Origin: Tubulanus polymorphus
Lineage: Eukaryota > Nemertea > Palaeonemertea > Tubulaniformes > Tubulanidae
Length of the DNA stretch: 64,000 nt
Direction: 5' to 3'
NCBI RefSeq assembly: GCF_964204645.1
Contig: NC_134034.1
Location: 9,295,414 to 9,359,413 of the forward strand
Shown here: piece after piece, positions 10,561 to 21,765 of the stretch
Position numbering within the stretch: position 1 is the first letter of the stretch
How the letters are laid out: the number at the start of each line of letters is the position of its first letter
Made by a program: the position numbers and the translations under genes
The notes under the pieces: generated by a model
Databases searched by the model: none
Told to the model about the DNA's origin: nothing
What the model saw: only the letters and a program-made list of their open reading frames with translations

Positions 10561-10629
10561 TCTAGAAGTAGGATACGAACCCACGCCTAGAGGACTAGCC
10601 TGCGACCTGAACGCTCGGCCATCCTGACT
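10561..10629 (-). pseudogene. tRNA-Leu(CAG) pseudogene
   Basis: On the minus strand this matches the intact tRNA-Leu at 13.2 kb from GTCAGGATGGCCGAGCG to the T arm. It lacks about 14 bases of the D region (the GTCTAAGGCGCTGC part), and its 3' acceptor strand is altered. It cannot fold as a normal tRNA. Confidence 0.8.
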
Positions 10630-10794
10630 TGTACGACTGTTGATGTCAAATACCTACGAGACACATGGCAAAAGAACCCTTTCAATATGGAGTGTATCTA
10701 CACGCGTGACTATATGATATATATATATATAGAGCCTGGATATCTCTGATTTGATTGTGATGGACTATCGAACGCTAAGGGCTATTGCTACAAG

Positions 10795-10965
10795 GAAACT
10801 AAAACTTGAATGTTAATTGACGCCTTGAAGAAAAGTGACACATACGATTATGTGCTTCCTTAAATATGTACATAATCGATGCTAATAGAATATGAAATAA
10901 AGGATCAAAAGAGTTGTTTTGAATTTGAATCCATAATTTGATTGATTTTTTCATAATCGATGGAT
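10795..10965. repeat. Copy 1 of an AT-rich dispersed repeat family
   Basis: The order CTTGAA…TTAATTGACG…GCTT…TAAA…GGATCAA…AGTT…TTGAATTTGAAT recurs at about 11,390-11,520, 17,205-17,400 and 21,340-21,500, and more weakly near 16,305-16,400. A (TA)n run at 10,719-10,731 precedes it. Copies are diverged and I cannot define termini or a superfamily. Confidence 0.45.
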
Positions 10966-11235
10966 CTTGAAATAGCATTAATCATCAGAGAACTCAAGGC
11001 GTCGATTCAGCAGTTGATTTTTCTGGCTAGGATGAGCCGGCGAGCTATTTACGTCATGTGCATCCGTGCTGTAACCAAAAACATTACAACATTGATAATT
11101 CTATTGAATTCAAAGTAAATAAGTAAAAAATAAGATACATTGTTTTCTAAAGAACTTTTAATCCTCCTTTATTATAAAATCCGATGGTGTTTGTGTATTA
11201 CTAAGGAACAATAAAGTCTATCTGAATTGTGTCCA

Positions 11236-11395
11236 CTAGGTGGTGGTTTTTAAAGACACCGCGGGAGGTTGCGTCATCTGAGACGCTCCAGCGCCGCGCC
11301 GCCGCTGTCGTAATAGTTTGGGAGAACCGCCATTCAAATCGAAACGACTGTCAGATAAGGGGAGCGTCGGTAATCGTAAAACCCATTTATTGCTT
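11236..11395 (-). other. GC-rich island, possible 3' exon
   Basis: In an AT-rich setting, this minus-strand stretch encodes a protein-like string (LSDSRFDLNGGSPKLLRQRR…PPAVSLKTTT) ending TAG at 11,236. An AATAAA lies roughly 60 bases downstream on the same strand (near 11,172). No convincing acceptor is visible upstream, where an AT-rich repeat copy begins. I do not recognise the sequence. It may be a terminal exon or just a GC-rich patch. Confidence 0.2.
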
Positions 11396-11520
11396 AATAA
11401 TGTCGACAAGTAATATGATAATATGATTATAACTTCAAGGTTCACTTAAGTTATTTAGTTATGTTGATTTTATCAATAATCTAATTTGATTGAATTGATC
11501 GGCAACCAGGGCGAATTCTA

Positions 11521-13205
11521 GTCAGTAACCTGTCTGTGGTTTAGTTTCACAATCGGATATTTTCACAAACCACAGTCAGGAATGGGAAGGTCATTTTTGT
11601 ACGAAATCTTCGTCAGCCAATTTGACTGACGAGTAATTTGCCTGGCATTTCATTGCCTCTTAAGATATCCGTCTAATTTTTGTTGTAATCGATGCACAAC
11701 AGATTCGTAGTTTGTCTGATACCTATAACACCTCACCTGACGATCTTAATCCATGTGCAAATCGGCCGTAAAGTGAGAGTAAATTTCCGTCGGGTCAACA
11801 GCTGCCATTTTGAAAATTACTGGAGGTGCTGGCACCTGTGGACTTAGGCCAGGACAACAGCTCAAACTAACGAAGCGAAACGACGAAATTGAAAAAAATT
11901 AAGAAATCAACACTTATTCACATTTTTCTTTTACCAGGATTTATTATTTCATTATTTATTATGGAAAACACGAAGATTTGAAATATAAGTTGGAAAACCA
12001 TCAAAAATAAAAATTGTCGTTTCGTCCTGGAAGTTTTATATAAATCCTTGTAGGTCCCCTTGTCTTATCATGCCACATGTGCAATACAGAGAAATGGCGG
12101 CCAATGGCGAAATTGGTGGAGAAATTAATTAATTTCTCAAAATAATGTTCATTAACCACTCGCAACATACATAAAATTGGATTATTTCGAAAGGTACCTG
12201 TGTTAGTTTGTGAATTAAGCCATTAATTGTGGACTGAAGTGAATAGAAAGTATATTTTTGAAGTGTTACTTTTTTCAACCGTGTTTTGGTTCTTGTCATC
12301 CCTAACGTTGGTATAAGCCTATCCGATTATAAAAAGCTTACCACCAACGATTAGGTAACTAACTAGGCGAATTCATGAGCTATGAGTTATCATTCAATAA
12401 CAATGATTCTTAATCTTTCGTTGTAAATTTGCTTGTAGTTTGACATATAAATTATACTAATTAGACCGTGTTATAACAAACAAGGGCTAATGTCGATCAC
12501 GTGATCAGCATAACAATTGACGCGGCGAGCAAACATTACGTAAAACTAATTGTTAAACAAGTGTATGAATGTGTATACAGAGCTATCAACGGTCGTCTGC
12601 GAAAAGGGCACGATTGTTGTAACATTGACATACTGCCGCAAACATTGATTATGTGTTAATGCAAAAATACATAGCTAGAGCCACGTGGACACCCGTATAC
12701 ATGTTGGATGCGGGATGAATGAACGTATGTTGGATACGTTCATTCTCTCTGTGACGAATAAAACGTGTTTCGGTTAATTAGCAATTATTCAAACATGGAT
12801 TATATGTATTGGTCTTTGACTACGTGATATGGGATGCGTGTTGAGAAAATGACGAACCGCTTGAATTAGTAAGTATTAATTGATCTCACTTTACTTCAGC
12901 TGAATAATAATCATTTCAGCAATTTTTAAAGCGCCTTTCTATGTATTCCGATGCTCGAATATTCACCGAAAACTCTTCCTCCTCAAGAACTTGCGCTGTT
13001 GCAAAACAGCCATTTTCATATCGTCTTTAAATTGTTCGACGCCGTCAGACGATCTTGCATTGCCTTGCAGTTAGTTCAGCGTCAGTCCTGGTTTGAGACC
13101 TAGTGAAGGTTTTTCCGTCGGTCTTTGAAATGTCTATATCTCTAATCGCAAAGGTAACGGCAAAAAACGTGAAATGTAAAATGTAAAACGTGAATGTAAA
13201 ATGCT
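11521..13205. other. Non-coding stretch with two clean hairpins
   Basis: No genes are seen. A hairpin at about 11,529-11,580 pairs CTGTGGTTT with AAACCACAG. Another at 12,717-12,745 has a perfect 12-bp stem (GAATGAACGTAT) and a 5-base loop. Confidence 0.5.
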
Positions 13206-13289
13206 TGTCAGAAGTGGGATTCGAACCCACGCCTAGAGAACTAGACTGCGACCTGAACGCAGCGCCTTAGACCGCTCGGCCATCCTGAC
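13206..13289 (-). tRNA. tRNA-Leu (CAG anticodon), intact
   Basis: The minus strand gives an 84-base class II tRNA: 5' GTCAGGA pairs with 3' TTCTGAC (one G-T) plus discriminator A. The D arm contains GGCCGAGCGGTCTAAGGC, the anticodon loop TTCAGGT has CAG at 13,255-13,253, a long variable arm follows (CTAGTTCTCTAG), and the T arm is GTGGGTTCGAATCCCAC. Long variable arm, anticodon and discriminator A all say leucine. No intron. Boxes A and B are intact, so it should be transcribed by RNA polymerase III. Confidence 0.96.
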
Positions 13290-14731
13290 TTGATATCTCA
13301 ATGGCGGCAAGTATGCTAAAAGTTGAACTAGTTTTTCATTTCCAATGCTTTTCAAATCTATTATCAAACATGTCGGTAAACAAAATCGACTGTCCTTTAA
13401 CCAGGTAAAGGTCTGAATGTTGCTTCGATAATAGTGGAGCACCACTTGTTTTTGTGCCGGATTGTTGGTATGTGTAGATCCTGTATTTACTGCGAGTACC
13501 GCATTCCAGACTCTTCAACTTATCTCTCTCTCCATAAACCAGTAAACAGTAAACAGCGCGCGTGTTACGGTCGTTCATTCAGTATTTTTTCGACCGTAGA
13601 ACGCTCCGATAGTCAATTAGCTTTTTGAAACAAGATCACATACGTTAAAAGGACGAATCCTAGGATCCCAGACGAATCCCAGTAGCGCGCACCGAATTGT
13701 GGGTGGTATTTAGGAACGACTTTTATAAACAGAAGCTCGGACAAAATCATCCGCGAGTTTAAGAAATAAAAAACGAAAAAATGACTTAGTCTGTCGTCTA
13801 GACGACTTGAGACTAGTTCAAGCAAACATTTGTTCATTGTGTAAGTTCAGCTTTGGAGTGGTTTATTGATTGGGCTAGGGTTATTACTGTGTATTTAGTG
13901 AAGTTTTATCAGTTTGAACTGTTTATCAGTTCTATGGTAATGCGCGTAGTACACTGCTTGTACAAACTGTCCCTGCGCTTAGTACTTCCTCATTCAGGGA
14001 AGTTACCACTGTATGTGTTTGATTCGCGGCGTTGCTGCTGTGCAGGAACATCACAATTCAACATCTGATTGTGCCGTAGGAGATAGATACATTTAGACAC
14101 AGAAGAAGTTATTTGGATACGTATGATTACACTGTGTATCGATGATCATCCAGAGCACGATGTGAAAACCGTTACGCTTCCCCGTACATAGGTAAATACT
14201 TATTAGTTGTTATTCAGAGTCCCTACGACTCCTTCATTCCTAGAATGACTCCTTCTGCGCTTTGAAACTGTTCTAATTTGGACTAAATGCCTGAAACCCC
14301 TTCAATTTTGAGATAAAGGCAATTAGAAAAGTTTAATCTAGTTTGTAGGCCTACGCTTACAAAACCACTGAATTACTGATCTGCGGGGACCCTGTGTTAT
14401 TGATTAGTGACTCGTAATTGATTTTGTTAAATTGTCTTTTTTTCATAACTCTTGGTACGTCATTTATACGCATAAATTGCATCTAATTTTTGTAAACAAA
14501 CAGTTATGACCTATATTCATCTGATTTCATTCGAAAATCACTATTCCAACTTTATTCATTTGTTGTACATTGAAAAAAATGTAATGCAGAGCCATAACAA
14601 ATATTAGTTCTGCACTCCAAAAATTGAATTTGAGCGCAACCTGTTGAAAATATATTTTTGTGTTTCGAAACCATTTATGAACATCGGGTTCAATGCAAGA
14701 TTTTTTTATCAACGCATATGAATGATGCCTA
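13290..14731. other. Intergenic, nothing identified
   Basis: Only short overlapping ORFs without domain character. Some phrases here (GTCCCTACGACTCCTTCATTC near 14,220) recur at 57.05 kb as diffuse dispersed repeat. Confidence 0.4.
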
Positions 14732-15010
14732 CAGGATTCAGTTCCACAGTTGTGTGGGTTTAATCCGACTCTGAACTCAGCTCCACAGTTGTGTGGGTTT
14801 AATCCGACTCTGAACTCAGCTCCACAGTTGTGTGGGTGTAATCCAACTCTGAACTCAGCTCCACAGTTGTGTGGGTTTAATCCGACTCTGAACTCGGTTC
14901 CACAGTTGTGTGGGTTTAATCCGACTCTGAACTCAGTTTCACAGTTGTGTGGGTTTAATCCGACTCTGAACTCAGTTCCGCAGTTGTTCGGGTTTAATTC
15001 TGGAACGGGT
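14732..15010. repeat. 39-bp satellite, about seven units
   Basis: The unit is CAGCTCCACAGTTGTGTGGG followed by TTTAATCCGACTCTGAACT. The same 39-bp family forms the large array at 48.4 kb (there with TTTAATTTGACTCTGAACC) and leaves a degenerate inverted copy at about 25,900-26,020. The open frame through it is a consequence of 39 = 3 x 13. Confidence 0.93.
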
Positions 15011-15465
15011 TCTAGATAATTTTCTGTTCTGTTCTCTTTTTAAATTTCACGAGAAACCGGTTAGAAAAACAATCGTCATAAATCACGTAACTACTACAGA
15101 AAATCTTCAAGTTTTATTCGAACGTTATTCACTCCAGGTGTAACGCGATCAGTGTATTCATTGAATTACTCAGAATAATTGCTCACGTTTTACTCTTAGA
15201 GTTTTGTTTACCGATTACAATTCTGAACACTTGGTTTAACGTAAAGAAGATCGAGTGTTCTCGAGAACGCCGCTGAGTTGCGGTGAAATAGCCGGAATTC
15301 AATAATGTTCGTTCTCTGAATGTTTGAATAATTAACTCGTGTTGTGTTGTGACTCGTGTTTATCAGAGCAGTGTTTTAGGAGCTTATCCCCGACGATACA
15401 TAAATAGAACTTAATACAATAAGTAACATCGCATTTGTTTGTTCTAAAAAGTCAATTCATTGTGT
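15011..15465. other. Intergenic, nothing identified
   Basis: AT-rich sequence without coding or repeat signal that I can support. Confidence 0.35.
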
Positions 15466-15675
15466 CATCATGGGCTACTGCACACTAGTGACACCAGGTG
15501 GATCCTCACTTGCCACAAAGTGGAATTCTCTATTGTCACAGTAGTTGGTTTACTACTGCCCCACTGGTGGATCTTTAATTGCCACTTATGAAATCCTTGA
15601 CTGCCCCGTGTAGTTGATATCCTACTGCTCACTAGTGACACCTGGTGGATCCTCACTTGTCACTGTTGGAATCCT
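15466..15675. repeat. Dispersed GGATCCTCACTTGCCA repeat, tandem form
   Basis: CTAGTGACACC-GGTGGATCC-TCACTTGCCAC occurs twice here in tandem-like arrangement. Relatives lie at about 16,490-16,540, 51,205-51,290, 53,940-54,030, 54,685-54,745 and 56,370-56,430, some inverted (GTGGCAAGTGAGGATCCACC). The family always pairs this motif with AATAGAGGATTCCACTTGTGG or its complement. Confidence 0.7.
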
Positions 15676-17204
15676 TATTTGCCGTAGTGGATTTACTATG
15701 CGGCACTTTCGGTTGGACACTGTATATTTCATTGCACAGTATTTTTCCAAGAAGCAAATCAACTTAAAATTGTGAAATCGAATCTAAGATGTATCAGCCC
15801 ACATGTAAGCGGCAATATTATCGGAGGGAGAGTGGGGACTAAAGCATTTCAAACATTCTGCTGATTTAGCTCAGATGTCTGATTCTTCGTTACGTAATTC
15901 CCACATGGTTGCGCGGTTAGCCGAGCAAGAGCGAGGGACCGCCGCACGTTACTGATCAAACACGCATTTTAATTACTACCTTGTTGTGAAAACAGGTTCA
16001 TTAAACTGTTCCGCGCTAATCTGCGCTGAACCCCGAACAGTAAGACACGAGAAATATCTAAATTATATACCTTCAGCAGGTAGGTACAGTTTCGTAGATA
16101 CAGGTTATTCGACCCTCCACAAGCAGGAACTACCTGATCCAAGATAGATTTAACAATCCAAGGCCGTTAATGAATAAACCACAATTCAAAATTCATCGAG
16201 AGGCCGTCGATATTAATTGCATTGAATCGTCGAATTGACATTTCTCTCAGATCGCATCAACCGAACAACCCCTGAGATGTGATTGATTCTCATAGAGATA
16301 TGTACTATGTTCATGGTTATTCTATATAAAATATGTAATATGATATGTATTCTGTCCCTGTGACTCTATTGAAATAAATATATACATAATCGAGGATGAG
16401 ACGAAAGCCACTGGTAACTCACACTGATTTTTTCTGAGAGCTGCATTTTTCAGGCAGTTGGGTGGCCGCAGTGCTACAAACGAGGATTCCATGTATGGAA
16501 GGCGAGGATCCGCCTGGTGTCGCTAGTAGCTGGTTGGTCGTTCGATGTCTTTTACTTTTCAATTAAATCTGATTCGTGAAAACTAAGCCGATATCTGAGA
16601 AGGAGAATGAAAGTGTTGTATATTTGGTGATGCTGTGATAATGTATGGATTCGGGAGTCTAAAGATCCAGTTTAAAGTTCATTGAAAATGAACTATTTTT
16701 GACGTATTTCACTGATCTTTGCACGGTATCATTGAACTATGTAAATAGTTCTGAACTACTGGTTTTTGTCAGTTGATAAACCGGCAGCTTGTATGCACGT
16801 ATACGTGTATTTATGCGATTCGATTCGTAGAAATTGCCGTGAACTCTCATTCCTACGACTGTACAGGTTTAACATCTCTCTCTTCAACACTCTACATCGC
16901 GCAGACGAATCAACTCGTCAGAAATCTTCATCTGACACTTCCAGCTATACCAGATCGTAATTCGAGATAACGGGACAAGGATATCACCTCATTTACTCTA
17001 AACCCCAGCCATCAAAATTAGAAGGCCTACATAGAATATAAACAGTAGACTCCGTTTACCCCGGATTCGATGGCCACAGATTATTACGTGCTCCGCCTGC
17101 TAATATTTCAGATTTCGGGTTACAATTATAATTTAGCATAAGATAAGATATAACATTATTTCCTTGAGTGAGACATACGGACATTGTAAATCGATAAACA
17201 AGAA
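15676..17204. other. Intergenic with one dispersed-repeat fragment
   Basis: A fragment of the GGATCC…TGGTGTCGCTAG family is at 16,490-16,540. Short overlapping ORFs near 16,770 have no recognisable features. Confidence 0.4.
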
Positions 17205-17640
17205 AACTATCTTGAAAGTTTATTGACGTCTTAAAGATTAACACATAGATATATTCTTACGTGTTGCTTAACATTGTCGACAATAAATACTATAATATAA
17301 ATTAAATATAATATGGATCAATAAAGTAATTTTGGGTTTGAATACATCGATAATTGAATTGTATTGACCGGAAACCAGTCTAGCATCAATTTAATGATAA
17401 TTTACATCCTCTCAAAAGTAATCATTGAAATTTATCAAAAATAAAATGAGAGTCATGAAATATATCTAATAAGAAATTAACGCAAAAATTCACAATTGTA
17501 ATAGTTATTTTGGAACACCAATATTGATGACGTAGTGCGCATCGACTCACACAGAACCCGTTAAATAACACACAAGGTATCAATATATAAGCATTATTCT
17601 AACGGTTTTCACTGCGTCAAAAATGAATCAACTCAAGAAT
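17205..17640. repeat. Dispersed repeat, copy A of a pair
   Basis: This matches 21,340-21,640 in the same orientation through two blocks: an AT-rich part (CTTGAAAGTTTATTGACG…) and TATTGATGACGTAGTGCGCATCGACTCACACAGA…GGTTTTCACTGCGTCAAAAA. The two copies have different interior lengths and are clearly diverged. Confidence 0.6.
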
Positions 17641-18091
17641 TTTCTAAGGCCTACTGTCGTGCCATCTAGCGGCATGACTGGAATGTCATTTTTCGACATT
17701 TTGACTCGATGACTTCGTTGATTTGTTTAGGTTAAAGGTAACGTTTGATCTATATCTCGGATATACGTGTTTATATCATCAACCCGAACTAGAAGCGCGG
17801 ATAATGACGTCACAGACACAAGAACGGCTATTAATCAAACTATTTACTACCGACAGCGACGGTTTCAGTCATCGTGCATTAAACCCATTGATTTATAAGT
17901 AACGAGTATTTTATTTGCTGGGAGGATTTTACGAGTACTTGTAGTAGTCGCCTCTCTATTCCCGGCGCGTGTGTAGTGTATCAATACGTGCATTTAACCC
18001 GGAATATTTCATTCGAAATATCAAAAGCTGGGAGTTTCAGCATGACATTTAGTTACTGGATCGATCAACTGAAAATTCAGGCATCTGCCTA

Positions 18092-18412
18092 TCATTCGAC
18101 GGTTACATCGAAAAGAAGCAAGCCGTAGTTCGAGTCTAAAAAGTTAAAAGCTTTAGAAATAGGCACAAATTCCTTCCTGCTCATGAATTTTCGAATAAGA
18201 CGCCATTTTTTCTTCGGGTAATATGAAATGTTGCTCGGCAAATAGAATTTCAATATACAAATGGAAAATGTGTTTTGCAAAGAAGGCGACGGAGAAAAAT
18301 CGCAGAATACAACATAAAACTCGGTCATTTTACATACGAGCAAAGCAGAGAATTTGTATTTATTGAGCGACTCGTCTGCTGGGAAAATTTGATTTATGTT
18401 CTTAGAACTCAT
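18092..18412 (-). CDS. Hypothetical 106-residue ORF
   Basis: ATG to TGA on the minus strand, aromatic- and lysine-rich (PKKKWRLIRKFMSRKEF, residues 66-82), with no signal peptide or known motif. Neither splice sites nor a poly(A) signal clearly supports it. It could be a chance ORF. A GA-rich microsatellite lies just upstream of its start at 18,444-18,485. Confidence 0.18.
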   Translation of the reverse strand: MSSKNINQIFPADESLNKYKFSALLVCKMTEFYVVFCDFSPSPSLQNTFSICILKFYLPSNISYYPKKKWRLIRKFMSRKEFVPISKAFNFLDSNYGLLLFDVTVE

Positions 18413-18443
18413 TTCGTCTGGTGCTAAAACACAAATTACGGCC

Positions 18444-18485
18444 GAAGAGAGGGAGAGAGGGAGAGGAAGAGGGAGAGAGCGAGAA
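18444..18485. repeat. GA-rich simple repeat
   Basis: An irregular GAGAGGGAGAGAGG run of about 42 bases. Confidence 0.8.
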
Positions 18486-18797
18486 TCAACGAATTATGCA
18501 AACAATTCCCGTATGGCGAATTTGAATTGTCCATAATTACCAGGAATACTTACTTCGGTTTCTATTGACTCCTCCTAATGCTGGGGGTAAACAGTTTTCT
18601 GTGTTGATTTTATAGGCTTGGAAAAAAGACTTTTTTCTATTTTGGGAAATATAACATTGTGTTGTTGAAACGGCAATAATTTTATGGCACTCTTAGTGGG
18701 TGTTATATTTGTTATGAATAAATAATGAATTAATTTACCGCCTAAAATGTGTCTGATTTTTGTGTATCAATAAAAAGGGTGGTACATTATGAATACA

Positions 18798-18990
18798 GTG
18801 GAACCTCGATCCCATCAGAATATCTGGTCGTTTTAACCGATAATTCTTTATACACAGCGGAACCCTGTAAATAACGAGACCAGAAAATCAGCGCGTCATA
18901 ACCCATAGTTCATTATATTCAGTATGAAATTATCGACATTTTGTTCCTATTAGGGATCAAATTCGAGGTTTTTGATAATCGATAAATTGT
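18798..18990. mobile_element. Degenerate pogo/Tigger-like fragment
   Basis: ACAGTGGAACCTCGATCCCA, GCGGAACCCTGTAAATAACG and GAGGTTTTTGATAATCGATA resemble the CAGTRGAACCTCGATATAACG ends of pogo/Tigger-type elements, in repeated and decayed form. A second decayed relative is at 51,662-51,835. Assignment is by terminal motif only. Confidence 0.4.
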
Positions 18991-19069
18991 TGTCGTTTTG
19001 TACATCTGCAAATTGGATACATACACTATCGCCGCGATAAGCCGCGTATTTCAGCCGTGAATAATTTCA

Positions 19070-19212
19070 ATGTGTGAACGCTGAGTACCGTACTGAAATC
19101 ATAGTGTGAACGCTGCGTACCGTACTGAGATCATAGTGTGAACGCTGAGTACCGTACTGAGATCATAGTGTGAACGCTGAGTACCGTACTGAAATCGTAG
19201 TGTGAACGCAGC
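19070..19212. repeat. 32-bp minisatellite, about four units
   Basis: The unit is TGTGAACGCTGAGTACCGTA followed by CTGAGATCATAG, with few differences between units. Confidence 0.9.
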
Positions 19213-21339
19213 TATACATTTCTAAAAAATGTTGCTTCGCTTACAAGTGAAATCCTCGACTGCCACAATACGTTATTACTAATGCCCGCAACGTTAAATG
19301 ACTACGACAGTTAATATATGATATTATTACTTAGAGTATATTTGTTATTTTGAAAAGAAGGCTTCACTGGCATGTGAGTACATTGTTCGGCTGCTATCTC
19401 TCAGGACGTCTGCAAAGTTTGATAAGAAATCAATAATTTTGTGGCGTACCGCAGACGACTTATGACGCGTAATTACTATAGTCAATCATTGAATATAATC
19501 CATGGATTTTGAGGATGAATTACTAATGATGAGAATAGCGCGCATTCTGAACACTGCGGAGAAAATCATCGAAATAACAGCCGCAATATAATCTTCATAA
19601 AACCCGAGACGTCAATCAAAAGTAGAAACGTGCGTAGAAATCTTGATGTCGATATTGTTTAAAAGGGTTGTTTCTCCACTCGAGTAGTTTCTCCACTCGA
19701 GTGATGAAATTTCAGGAGCCGTTTCAACCAGTAAACTGCTCGTTAGAGTAATGGCATTTTCATCGGGGGTCATCTTATCTTCTGGACGTGTATCACGGTG
19801 GACCGATTTAGAGACCATCATATATACACGTAATATGATATATTTATTCGCAATGTATATACGCAGTATATATAATAGATAATCACAAACAAGTTACAAG
19901 TTCCCACTCCCATTTCGCGTTCCCACTCCCAATCTCCCATTGGGCTCTGGTGTTGTGATATTCCCGATTAAAAGTGAAAATCCTAATTTCCATCCGGTAT
20001 TCAGCGATGATGTGTTGGCCTGGATCTAAATCATTCTTTGATAAGTACTACTGGTGTTTTGGCATTTCTTGGTATAGAAATGCCAATCGTAGCATTATTT
20101 CTGTGGTAGTGGCGGTAGGAGCACTAACACTGCAGGCCATCGCTGTCCGCATGGCAGTTGACGCTGGTTTAAGGGTAACATTGCACATTTCATGGTATTG
20201 GAAACCGTGATAGCGTGTATGTTCTGTGGTGTTGACAATACCAATGCTATTTAAAACTGAAACAGTGTTCTGTGAAATGAGTCCCTGATCCGGTGGTATT
20301 CGAGCGCCGGTTATCGCCGGTTCGCATACAAATCACTTGACATCCTATATTTCACAGAAACCGCTTATCGTTTTCAGCGATCAGTAAAGAGAGGCGTCGA
20401 GTGGTTCGATTTTATAACCGAGATTATTCCGATCGATTCATGAAACACCGCGCGTTTAATAGTTTAGTAAATGTTCGGTTCTCCATAGACAACATTACGC
20501 GTTCAATGCGCTCAATTTTCGTAACAATTTCCACTCCGTAAAAGCGCGCGATATTTGTTGTAAGAATACGCGATTGGTTGATACGATGCGATAGTAAGTT
20601 AGCTATAATCACCGTGGCTGGTTACATAATAGTCACAGCGTTAAAAGCTTTAGATATCGGGAAAAAACTATGAAAAATTGATGCGCGATTATTTTTGAAA
20701 ACGAAATATGATTCGGACTGCAGTCCTTTTAGCCGAATAATCCTGGAATGACATCAGGGTGTTTTAAGGGTTTGGAGTGACACACTCAGCCGATCAACAG
20801 TATGTCCCCTGGTCTCATACACAACTGTCGCCAGTTGTGTACTCAGGGTAGTCATAAATTGAAACCATAGAACCCGAGACATATAGGGTGAAAGGGGGGG
20901 GGGTTAGAGGTTATTCATTAAGGAATCCAAAATTGCCCGGAAATTCCTCTGTACTGCTGATGCGCACATGGAGACAGGTTGACGTTTAGGGGGTGTTTAC
21001 GGTTACACGTATTTTGTTTATTTTCGGTAGTTTCGGAGAATGGCTTACATGTATAAATCAGCGTAAACGACATCAGACATTAGACATTCCACGTTTGACA
21101 AACGACTTCGATGTCGTGTTGCAGATTGCAACTAACACTTTAGCGTGTTGATTGCCTGCTGTATGGAACACTCTGTGCCGTGATTGATCGAGGGAGAGCC
21201 GCAATTTTTGGCCTGGTTTTTGCGGACTAGGTTCTCATTCAACCCTGGAAAATGGTAGAATATACCGTCGACCAGATATGTTCAGTGGCCTGATTGTAGG
21301 CGGTTTATCACTAGCAGAGCCGACCAATTTGTAGAACAA
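19213..21339. other. Intergenic, nothing identified
   Basis: Short ORFs at 19.6-20.6 kb lack motifs. A G10 run is at about 20,887 and a small hairpin (ACACAACTG / CAGTTGTGT) at 20,819-20,840. Nothing else I can support. Confidence 0.35.
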
Positions 21340-21640
21340 TAAATACGAACTTGAAAGTTCATTAACGGCTTGAACAGAAAAATCGATACATATATTTTGC
21401 CTTATATTATTGACAATGAAAATATAATGTAATATTGATGATCAATGAAGTTATGTTGAATTTAACAGAATTTAACTGGGGCGAACAGTCTAACCAAGTT
21501 AGCCCCAATATTGATGATTTAGTGCACATCGACTCACACAGATCCCCATTGCGCATGTAGTTATCAACGTGTATATACATTATAAAGTAACGGTTTTTAC
21601 GGCATCAAAAAGCTTAGATTATTAGATTTGACTTAATAAT
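21340..21640. repeat. Dispersed repeat, copy B of a pair
   Basis: Shorter relative of 17,205-17,640, including TATTGATGATTTAGTGCACATCGACTCACACAGA and GGTTTTTACGGCATCAAAAA. Confidence 0.6.
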
Positions 21641-21765
21641 GAGTTAGGCCATGGGCTTATCTGGAGGGCTTACTTTTGAACCTGGTATTGATCTAACCAG
21701 TCTGAGTATTAATCCGGGTCCAGTCATGACCTCGATTCATTAGATATATTCATGGACAATAAAGA

